Origin: Amycolatopsis xylanica
GTDB lineage: Bacteria; Actinomycetota; Actinomycetes; Mycobacteriales; Pseudonocardiaceae
Length of the DNA stretch: 64,000 nt
Assembly (NCBI RefSeq): GCF_900107045.1
Contig: NZ_FNON01000003.1
Coordinates: 310,001 to 374,000, forward strand
Direction: 5' to 3'
Shown here: positions 22,710-29,274 of the stretch, one piece after another
Layout of the letters: every line of letters begins with the position of its first letter
How positions within the stretch are numbered: position 1 is the stretch's first letter
Program-made: the position numbers and the translations under genes
The notes under the pieces: model-generated
Seen by the model: the letters and a program-made list of their open reading frames with translations, nothing else
The model's database searches: none
What the model was told of the DNA's origin: nothing

Positions 22710-25445
22710 TTAGTGCAACGTAAGCACGGATGGGACGCGGTCGGCGAAGCCGAGCCGCAGCAGGCCGTAGCCGATGCCGGCGAGGCCGGTGAGCAGACCG
22801 GGTGAGGAGACGGCGCCGGGTGTCCCGCAGCGCGCGCCGTGCTGCTCGATGGCCGAGACAAGACGACCCGCTCTGCGGTTGACAGCGGCGGCGGCGGCCG
22901 GATGGCCACGTTCGGCGAGCACGGACAGCACGTCCACGATGCCGAATTCCCCGTGGCACAGGCTCAGGTCGCGCAACGGCGCCTGCTCCGCCAGAACCGG
23001 GACGAAGTCGCCCGAGTCCGCGAGAGCCAAGCCCGCCAAGCCCGAGCACCAGCCGTGGCCGGTGACCGAGTGGGCTCGGTCGCCCGCCACGCCCGTAGTA
23101 AAAGAGGCGCCCAGGGCCCACTGGATACCTGCCGAGCCGCGCGCGAAGCCAGTATTTTCAACGGTTTCCGCCTGCTTGAGCGCGGCGGCGTACTCGCTGG
23201 CCAAGCTTCCCGCGGCGTCGAGCCCGGCATACGAGTGCACGGCCGACATCGCCGCGATCCCGCCGGCGAGCCCGGTGGTGAACTGCGGCGGCAGGTCCGC
23301 GCGCGCGGCGGGCATGACCGCGACCGCGCGCTCGGTGAGCTTGAGCAGCGACGGGTCGTCGAGCAGTTTTGCCAGTCGTGCCAACGCGTACGCGACGCCG
23401 CCGAGTCCGAGCAGGCCACCGCAGCCCGCGGCTTCGGCGAGTTCGGGATCGGCCTCGAGCTTGTCGAGCAGCCCCGGAATCGGGCTGAGCGCACGGAAAG
23501 CGAGTTCGTGGTAGGTGCCGAGGCCGGTCAGCTCAGCGAGCTGCGCGAGGAACAGCGCGACGCCGGTGTAACCCTCGCCGAGGCTCGCGCCCATCGGCAG
23601 CACGGTCCAGTACAGCTCGTCGACGAGCTCGAGGCCGAGCCAGTTCGTGCGGTGCTCGTCGGAGAACGCGCGCGCGACGATCTGATCGGCGACCCCGCAC
23701 GCGGCGGCGAGCAGCCTGCCCGGTTCCGGGGACGCGGTCAGGCCGGTCTCCGGCATGGTTTCGGTGCTGTGATGGACGATTCCGGTCGGCCGGGTCGCCA
23801 GCGCGGCCGAGATCAGCCACTCCTGATCACGCCGGTCGACGGTGTTGAGCGAAGCGAGCTTGCGGCCGACGACCGTCAGCGGAGCGTCGGCGAGCACGTC
23901 GTCAAGCCGCCGCTCGGCCGAATCCCACAGGTGCCGCGCGCCGGGCTTCGCGGTGAACATCGGGACGTCGCCGTCCCAGAGATCGGCGATCTCGCTGGGC
24001 GCCAGCCGCTTGCGCGTGGCGTCGCCGACCGAGTCGTCCCAGACCAGCGCGAACGCGCGGTCGCGGGCGGCGGCGTCGCGCAGCAGATCGGGATGCGTGG
24101 TCTCGTCGAGGAGCCTGGCGTAGAAGTTGGTGGGGCGCGCGAGGACGCGGATGACGTCGTCGGCGCACTGGTCGAGCAGCTCGCGCAGTTCGGCGGCGCC
24201 GCTTTCGATGGCGTCGTACCCGATCCGGAAGCCCGCGAGCAGCGCGGCGCCGTGCTCGCCGGGCTCGATGTCCCGGTCATCGAGAGTCGGCCGGTTGAGC
24301 GAGGCCCCGAACTCACCGGGCGCGCGGGTGATGCGCATCCGGTCGGTGCCCGCGTCGAGCCATTCGACGTGGTCGGTCGGGAACGTGCCGCCCTTGCCGC
24401 CGCCGAGGCCGGAGATGTCGACCGCGCCGTGCTCGCCGACGAACATCTGCGGCAGCAGGCAGGTGCGCAGCACCGAGCGCGACACCGCGCCCGCCGCCGG
24501 GTCGGTGGCCTCGCCGGTGACCGGCAGCGCCGGGTGGAAGAGGGTCTCGATGTCGATCAGCACCGGCTGGCTCGCGCGGGCGATCAGGTTCTCGAAGTGC
24601 ACGTCGGCGCCGTCGACGGCGTAGAGCAGCGCGAGCAGGATGCCTTCGCGGCGGTAGAAGCGGTCGACCTCGGTCAGGTCGGCGCACGGCTGGTGCTCGA
24701 CGAACCGCAGCCAGCCGTAGCCCGGACGGACCAGCGCGTCGACGGCTTCGAGTTCCAGCCCGGGGATGCGCTTGTTAAGCCACCTGACGACTTCGGCGAA
24801 GCGAGTGTGCAGCTCAAGCGGCCGAGGCTTGTAAATGACCTGCTGGCCGCTGGAGAACTCAAGCAGCTTCACGGTGCGGCCACGCTGGTGCGGGTCTCCG
24901 CCCCCAGAGACCTTGATAAGCGTGCCGAGTTCGTCGACGACGGTGCCTTCAAGCGCTTCACGGTCGTCCGCGAAGCGCTTGAGAAGCTCGAGGTAAGCCT
25001 CGGAAGCGTGCAGACAGGCCTGGCTTACCAGGCGTCCGAGCACCGGGTACGCGGTGAACAGCTGCGGCAGGTTCTCCCCCGCCTGGCGCACGAAGTCGCG
25101 GAAGCGGTCTTCGGCGGTCTCGCCGGTGAGCTTGCCTCTCGCGCGGGCCTTGTTGAGTTCGAACACCAGCGTCCGCGCGGCGAGCGAGCAAACCCGCAGG
25201 CTGAGCTGCTCTGCCAGGCAGCGGCTGACGGCTTCGAGGTCGACACCGGCGACGTCCGCGGCCTCGATCGGGCGGCGGGCCGCGTCGATGAGGGGACCGA
25301 ACACGGACGCGAAGGCGGCACGCCAGTCGGCGGGCACGGGCCGGGGTGACACGTCGAACGGACCTTCGGCGAAGGCCGCCCAGTCGGGGCGTCGATCGGC
25401 CGGCTCGTGCGCCGCCAGGCCGTTGGCCCACCACGTTGAACTCAC
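22710..25445 (-). CDS. lanM: Class II lanthipeptide synthetase LanM
   Basis: The 911-residue bifunctional enzyme has an N-terminal DUF4135 dehydratase domain (about 90-480) containing VIYKPRPLELH and the kinase-like active segment DGADVHFENLIARAS...LIDIET. The C-terminal LanC cyclase domain (about 560-905) retains all three zinc ligands: Cys in GWCSGLAG (about 798) and Cys-His in LCHGEFG (about 829). It phosphorylates and dehydrates Ser/Thr of a leader-bearing peptide and normally adds Cys thiols. The GTG start at 25445 is used; no alternative is better. Divergent from the response regulator, and followed by the cysteine-free peptide. No LanT transporter or leader protease is adjacent. Length and motifs suggest an intact enzyme. 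Confidence 0.9.
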   Translation of the reverse strand: MSSTWWANGLAAHEPADRRPDWAAFAEGPFDVSPRPVPADWRAAFASVFGPLIDAARRPIEAADVAGVDLEAVSRCLAEQLSLRVCSLAARTLVFELNKARARGKLTGETAEDRFRDFVRQAGENLPQLFTAYPVLGRLVSQACLHASEAYLELLKRFADDREALEGTVVDELGTLIKVSGGGDPHQRGRTVKLLEFSSGQQVIYKPRPLELHTRFAEVVRWLNKRIPGLELEAVDALVRPGYGWLRFVEHQPCADLTEVDRFYRREGILLALLYAVDGADVHFENLIARASQPVLIDIETLFHPALPVTGEATDPAAGAVSRSVLRTCLLPQMFVGEHGAVDISGLGGGKGGTFPTDHVEWLDAGTDRMRITRAPGEFGASLNRPTLDDRDIEPGEHGAALLAGFRIGYDAIESGAAELRELLDQCADDVIRVLARPTNFYARLLDETTHPDLLRDAAARDRAFALVWDDSVGDATRKRLAPSEIADLWDGDVPMFTAKPGARHLWDSAERRLDDVLADAPLTVVGRKLASLNTVDRRDQEWLISAALATRPTGIVHHSTETMPETGLTASPEPGRLLAAACGVADQIVARAFSDEHRTNWLGLELVDELYWTVLPMGASLGEGYTGVALFLAQLAELTGLGTYHELAFRALSPIPGLLDKLEADPELAEAAGCGGLLGLGGVAYALARLAKLLDDPSLLKLTERAVAVMPAARADLPPQFTTGLAGGIAAMSAVHSYAGLDAAGSLASEYAAALKQAETVENTGFARGSAGIQWALGASFTTGVAGDRAHSVTGHGWCSGLAGLALADSGDFVPVLAEQAPLRDLSLCHGEFGIVDVLSVLAERGHPAAAAAVNRRAGRLVSAIEQHGARCGTPGAVSSPGLLTGLAGIGYGLLRLGFADRVPSVLTLH

Positions 25446-25696
25446 GCCGTAGAGACTGCCATCGGGAGACGCCGGTCACATGGGGGTGAGTCCCCCATGT
25501 TTTGCGCGCGGCGGCGCCCGGGGGTGGGTGTGGGGGCGCGGGCATGGGGGAAAGTGACCTCCGCGTGCCCGGGCGAACACGGCGTGTGCTCCGTAGTGCC
25601 CGTTTCGCCTGGTAGCAAATGTAGGGTGCGCACCCCGATGTACGGCAACTTCAAACTTGCCACTCTGTCATCAGCCGAATCCTTGGGGAGTACGAG
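25446..25696. promoter_or_regulatory. Divergent control region of lanM and the response regulator
   Basis: The 250 bases without a gene contain a palindrome CATGGGGG-TGAGT-CCCCCATG (25479-25499), a third CATGGGGG half-site at 25543-25550, and G-rich runs between. The half-sites are candidates for binding by the neighbouring LuxR-type regulator or the LAL. The response regulator ribosome site GGGGAG is at about 25685-25690. No -10/-35 could be assigned with confidence. Confidence 0.45.
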
Positions 25697-26359
25697 ATGA
25701 CGGAAACTCGCATAGTGCTGGTCGCGGACGACTCGTTCGTCCGTGGTGGCATCGGCGCGATCCTCGGGAGCGAGCCGACGTTCCGGATCGTGGGGGAAGC
25801 GGGCACGCTGCGTGAGGCGTGCGCGCTGGGCGCGCGGCTGGCGCCGTCGCTGTTCGTGATCGACATCGGCTCTCTCAAGGACAACATCGTCGAGACCGTG
25901 AAGGAGCTGAGCGCGAGCGGCCGGTCGGGGCCCATCCCGGTGGTGCTGCTCCTCGGCGCGGACACCGCGCAGCTCGATCTCGACGTGCTGCGTCTCGGCG
26001 GCTGCGCGATCATCCGCCGCCGCACCGCCGCGGCCGAGCTGGTCGCCGCCGTCCGCATGGTCGCGGCCGGCTATCTGCCGATCGAGCGCGCGCTCGCCGA
26101 GCGCCTGGCGCTCACGCTGCCGCAGCTCGACACACACGCCCAGGCAGGCGCCCAGCTCACCAAACGCGAGCGCGAGGTGTTCCTCTTGATCGCGCGCGGC
26201 ATGTCGAACGCCGAGATCGCGGCCGCGCTGACCGTCGCCAGCTCGACGGTCAAGTCGCATGTGCAGGACATCTTCAGGAAGCTCGGCCTGCGCGACCGCG
26301 TGCAGGCCGTCATCTACGCCTACGAATCGACCATGGCCTTGAGCGGGAGTGTGGGATGA
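25697..26359 (+). CDS. Atypical NarL/LuxR-type response regulator
   Basis: A 220-residue receiver plus LuxR helix-turn-helix. The receiver keeps the acidic pair (D11, D12) and phospho-acceptor D56 in LFVID. However, the conserved Ser/Thr after strand 4 is Gly (VLLLGAD) and the conserved Lys of strand 5 is Arg (AIIRRRT), so phosphorylation switching may be altered. The HTH is at about 155-205 (LTKREREVFLLIARGMSNAEIAAALTV). No histidine kinase is nearby. It overlaps the thioesterase gene by ATGA and is divergent from lanM, so it may control the lan locus or the cluster. Confidence 0.85.
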   Translation: MTETRIVLVADDSFVRGGIGAILGSEPTFRIVGEAGTLREACALGARLAPSLFVIDIGSLKDNIVETVKELSASGRSGPIPVVLLLGADTAQLDLDVLRLGGCAIIRRRTAAAELVAAVRMVAAGYLPIERALAERLALTLPQLDTHAQAGAQLTKREREVFLLIARGMSNAEIAAALTVASSTVKSHVQDIFRKLGLRDRVQAVIYAYESTMALSGSVG

Positions 26360-27069
26360 CCGGACGCTGGCTGCTGCGCAAACCCTCCGCCGACGCCACG
26401 GCGCGCGTCTTCTGCTTCCCGTACTCGGGAATGGGCGCGTCGATGTTCTCCCGCTGGCCACGGTCACTGGGCGACGTCGACGTCTGCCTGATCCAGCCGC
26501 CCGGCCGGGAGAACCGGTCGCGAGAGCCGCACTTCGGCGACTACGCGTCCTTCGCGTCGACAGTCGCCGAGTACTTGGAGCCGTACCTGGATGTGCCGTT
26601 CGTGTTCTTCGGGCACTGCGCTGGGGCGCTGCCCGCCTTCGAGACGGCTTACGAGCTGGCTTCGCGCGGTCTGCCGACGCCCTCGAGGCTTTTCGTGTCG
26701 GCTCAGGTCGCGCCGCATGACTGTCCGCATGACCGGTTCCTGGACCTGAGCGACGCGGAACTCAAGGCGGAGCTGGAAAACCTGGCCGTCCTGCGTGGCG
26801 GCTCGCCACATCCGGCGTTGATTGAACTCGCGCTCGAAGTGCTGCACCAGGATCTCGAGGTCAACCGGGTCTACCGGCGCTCCGAGCCGGTGTCGATCCC
26901 GAGCCCGATCACGGTCGTGCACTGGTCGGCCGACGTCGAGGTCACGGCCGCGCAGCTCGAAGGCTGGAAGGACTACTCGGCCTCGACGGACTTCGTCACG
27001 CTCGACGGCGGCCACTACGAGTTCCTCGCCGCCCCCCAGGCTTTGCTGGACCTCCTTCAGGGCTCGTGA
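26356..27069 (+). CDS. Type II thioesterase with Cys at the nucleophile position
   Basis: A 237-residue stand-alone thioesterase of the GrsT/RifR type. The N-terminal FCFPYSGMGASMF oxyanion segment and the IQPPGRENR motif are clear. The nucleophile elbow reads FGHCAGA (Cys88) where the family has GHSxG, and the active-site His is in DGGHYEFL. Type II thioesterases clear stalled carrier proteins of NRPS/PKS lines. Cys nucleophiles are known in some integrated NRPS thioesterases that make strained or acyl-transferred products, so the change may alter the outcome. It is translationally coupled to the response regulator. The stop TGA lies in the left arm of a 44-bp palindrome. Its partner is probably the NRPS cluster starting 0.4 kb downstream. 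Confidence 0.85.
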   Translation: MTGRWLLRKPSADATARVFCFPYSGMGASMFSRWPRSLGDVDVCLIQPPGRENRSREPHFGDYASFASTVAEYLEPYLDVPFVFFGHCAGALPAFETAYELASRGLPTPSRLFVSAQVAPHDCPHDRFLDLSDAELKAELENLAVLRGGSPHPALIELALEVLHQDLEVNRVYRRSEPVSIPSPITVVHWSADVEVTAAQLEGWKDYSASTDFVTLDGGHYEFLAAPQALLDLLQGS

Positions 27070-27107
27070 GTGTTGCGGCCGGTTAGAACCGGCCGTACCA
27101 CTCACGA
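27064..27107. terminator. 44-bp palindrome, copy 3
   Basis: It has outer arms TCGTGAGTG and CACTCACGA and core GGCCGGTTAGAACCGGCC. It contains the thioesterase stop codon (TGA 27067-27069). The core is the reverse orientation (TTAGAA) of the TTCTAA cores at 15165, 19535 and 27331. Confidence 0.75.
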
Positions 27108-27140
27108 CCCCCATCGGCCGCCTTCCCCGAGTTCCCCTGC

Positions 27141-27280
27141 ATGAAGGCTCCCCTCATACAGGCGCGTTGTATGAAGGCTCCCTTCATGCAGCTATACGCG
27201 ATGAAGGCTCCCTTCATACGGTCCCGAGTGGATGAAGGGAGCCTTCATACGCTCAGGCTTGATGAGGGGAGCCTTCATAC
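27141..27280. repeat. Five-copy array of ATGAAGG-CTC-CCTTCAT palindromes
   Basis: Copies begin at about 27141, 27171, 27201, 27232 and 27262, a 30-31 base period. Each is a 7-bp inverted repeat ATGAAGG/CCTTCAT around CTC (first three copies) or GAG (last two), usually continued by AC or GC. Copies 1 and 5 have one T-to-C-type change in one arm (CCCCTCAT, ATGAGGGG). The spacers of about 12 bases differ from one another. No gene is present here. Confidence 0.85.
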
Positions 27281-27330
27281 AGCCCAGAGGTCGCGGAAGT
27301 AGCCCGGCCTCGCACATGGCCTGCCGGGGG

Positions 27331-27374
27331 TCGTGAGTGTTGCGGACGGTTCTAACCGCCCGCAACACTCACGA
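27331..27374. repeat. 44-bp palindrome, copy 4
   Basis: It has arms TCGTGAGTGTTGCGG and CCGCAACACTCACGA and core ACGGTTCTAACCGC with one mismatch. It is not attached to a coding sequence on either side. Confidence 0.75.
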
Positions 27375-27396
27375 CTCCCCTAGCCTGATCGCGCAG

Positions 27397-27440
27397 CGAG
27401 GGGACCCCCGAGTGCGTACTACGCACCCAATGGCCCCCTC
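27397..27440. repeat. GAGGGGA-CCCC palindrome with GTGCGTA-C-TACGCAC core
   Basis: The outer arms GAGGGG and CCCCTC flank a perfect inner repeat GTGCGTA/TACGCAC (27412-27426). It is the same kind of element as 15093-15137, and both lie between two TCGTGAGTG palindromes. Confidence 0.55.
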
Positions 27441-27460
27441 ACTTCACAGCCCAACGGGGG

Positions 27461-27504
27461 TCGTGAGTGGTATGGCCGGTTAGAACCGGCCGCAACACTC
27501 ACGA
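27461..27504. terminator. 44-bp palindrome, copy 5
   Basis: It has outer arms TCGTGAGTG and CACTCACGA and core GGCCGGTTAGAACCGGCC. It lies 6 bases from the end of the NRPS operon (LOG gene stop at 27510) and probably terminates that long transcript. Confidence 0.75.
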
Positions 27505-27509
27505 CCCCA

Positions 27510-28088
27510 TTACGCTGTGGCGGCCAGGGTTTTGGCGTCCGCGGGGGCTTGCAGGACTCCGGCGATGGCGTCGATCGTGGTCACGTCGCGGACCAGGGCG
27601 CGGTCCGCCGGAGACATCATGCCTTCCCGGACCGCGTGGTCGAGCAGGCCGAGGAGGCCGTCGAAGAAGCCGCCCGCGTTCAGCACGATGACCGGCTTGC
27701 TGTGCAGGTCGAGCTTGGCCCAGGTCGAGATCTCCATCAGCTCGTCGAGCGTGCCCATGCCGCCGGGCAGCGTGACGAAGGCGTCGGACAGGCGGTACAT
27801 CAACGCCTTGCGCTCGTGCATCGAGCGGACCACGACCAGCTCGACCTGCTGCGGCTGGTCACCCTCGGCGCCGAGCAGGTGATGCGGGACGACGCCGGTC
27901 ACGTACGAACCGGCGTCGCGGGCCGAGGACGCGACGGCTCCCATCAGGCCCGTGCTGCCGCCCCCGTAGACCAGGTCCATCCCGGACGCGCCCAGCCAGG
28001 TTCCGAACTCCTCGGCCAGTTCCAGGTACTGGGGTTTGCTCGGCTTGGCGCCGCAGAACACGCCGATCCGCCGATATTTCGGAAGCAT
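27510..28088 (-). CDS. LOG-family protein (TIGR00730; nucleoside monophosphate phosphoribohydrolase-like)
   Basis: A 192-residue Lonely Guy-family protein. ATG 28088 follows TAGGAGTGGTGAG. It carries the family motif PGGMGTLDE (about residues 106-114) and the SxxR...GGGSTGLMG phosphate-binding region. LOG enzymes cleave nucleotide 5'-monophosphates between base and ribose phosphate. It is the last gene of the minus-strand NRPS operon, only 10 bases after the M20 gene. Whether it takes part in the pathway (for instance by liberating a base or a ribosyl donor) or is simply co-transcribed is unknown. Confidence 0.85.
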   Translation of the reverse strand: MLPKYRRIGVFCGAKPSKPQYLELAEEFGTWLGASGMDLVYGGGSTGLMGAVASSARDAGSYVTGVVPHHLLGAEGDQPQQVELVVVRSMHERKALMYRLSDAFVTLPGGMGTLDELMEISTWAKLDLHSKPVIVLNAGGFFDGLLGLLDHAVREGMMSPADRALVRDVTTIDAIAGVLQAPADAKTLAATA

Positions 28089-28098
28089 CTCACCACTC

Positions 28099-29262
28099 CT
28101 AATGCAGGTAAACGGGTTTCGGCAGGGTCTGCTCGATCTCGACCAGTGTTTCCAGCAGTACTTGCGCGCCTTGGACGAGATACGCGTCGTCGGTGTGCTC
28201 GGCGGGCGAATGGCTGATGCCGCCGGTGCTCGGCACGAACAACATCGCCGTCGGCACCTTGGAGCTGATGACGCTCGCGTCATGCCCGGCGAAGCTCACC
28301 AGCCTCCCTGTCGGGACGCCCTGACGCGTGCACGTCTGGTGGATCAAGTCCACATAGGACTCGTCGAACCGCACCACCGGCTTGTGCGACAGGCGCGACA
28401 CCTCGACCGAGCACTTCTGCTCGCGGCCGATCCGCCGCGTCAGCGCCAGAGTGCGGTCTCCTGCGGCCAGCAGCGCGAACTCCGAGGCCGCGCGGAACTC
28501 GACCGTCAGGTGCGCCTCGCCGGGCACCACGTTCGGCACGCCGGGGTGGAACTCCATCGCGCCGACGTTGACGACCATGGTCTCGTCGACCTCGTCGGCG
28601 GTCTCCCACAGGTGCGCGGCGATCTTCGACGCCGCGCGCCCCGCGTCGTGCCGGTTGATCATCGGGGTGGTGCCCGCGTGGTTGGCCTCGCCACGGATGA
28701 CCAGCAGATACCGGTCGACGCCGACGATGCCGTCCACCACCGCGAGCTCCAGCCCGGCGTCCTCCATCCGAGGCCCCTGCTCGATGTGCAGCTCGACGTA
28801 CCCGCTGATCTCCTTGATGTGCTCGCTGACGCTCAGCGCCGTCGACCCCACCAGGCCACCGTTGGACGTCGGCAGCACGCCTTCCTCGTCCCAGAACGCG
28901 ACCGTCTGCAACGCCGCCGCCGACGGATGCCCGGCCTCGTGCAGCGTCCGCAGCACCTCGATGGCCGCGAGCGCGCCGTACGCGCCGTCGAGCCTGCCCG
29001 CGGCGGGCACGGTGTCGGTGTGCGAGCCGGTGAGCAGCCACGGGCCGCGTGAGCCGCGCTGCTTGCCGAAGACGTTGCCGATCGGGTCGGTCCACGATTC
29101 CAGGCCTGCCGCGGTGATCCGGTTGGCCAGCCAGGTCCGTGACGCCAGGTCCGCGGGCGAGCCCGCGATCCGGTCGACGCCGCCGTCGTCGCGCCCGCCG
29201 AAGGTGGCGAGCTCCGCTAGGTCGTTGAGCAGGCGCTGGGGAGAAATCCGCAATGAGCTCAT
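28099..29262 (-). CDS. M20-family carbamoylase / allantoate amidohydrolase-like hydrolase
   Basis: The 387-residue dinuclear metallohydrolase shows the AllC/HyuC pattern in order: GSHTDTVPAAGRLDGAYG (His and Asp ligands, about 78-95), AFWDEEGV (Glu-Glu), the ELHIEQGPRMEDAG motif (His ligand), GHDASV, and the final ISHSPAEHT. This subfamily removes a carbamoyl or ureido group from N-carbamoyl amino acids or allantoate. It sits 12 bases after an oxygenase gene in the NRPS operon that also encodes a DDAH-like guanidine hydrolase. One hypothesis is therefore guanidine to ureido to amine trimming of an arginine-derived residue. Alternatively it may trim a ureido-capped product. Confidence 0.85.
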   Translation of the reverse strand: MSSLRISPQRLLNDLAELATFGGRDDGGVDRIAGSPADLASRTWLANRITAAGLESWTDPIGNVFGKQRGSRGPWLLTGSHTDTVPAAGRLDGAYGALAAIEVLRTLHEAGHPSAAALQTVAFWDEEGVLPTSNGGLVGSTALSVSEHIKEISGYVELHIEQGPRMEDAGLELAVVDGIVGVDRYLLVIRGEANHAGTTPMINRHDAGRAASKIAAHLWETADEVDETMVVNVGAMEFHPGVPNVVPGEAHLTVEFRAASEFALLAAGDRTLALTRRIGREQKCSVEVSRLSHKPVVRFDESYVDLIHQTCTRQGVPTGRLVSFAGHDASVISSKVPTAMLFVPSTGGISHSPAEHTDDAYLVQGAQVLLETLVEIEQTLPKPVYLH

Positions 29263-29274
29263 GCCATCCCAATC

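Noticed and set aside
22511..22909. A 132-residue protein reading through the end of lanM into the peptide gene
   Set aside because: The first 74 codons overlap lanM in another frame and look like shadow sequence; the ribosome site directly precedes the internal ATG at 22687.
27141..27280. CRISPR array
   Set aside because: The repeats are 17-19 bp self-palindromes with about 12-base gaps and one orientation flip, with no cas gene nearby; the spacers are too short.
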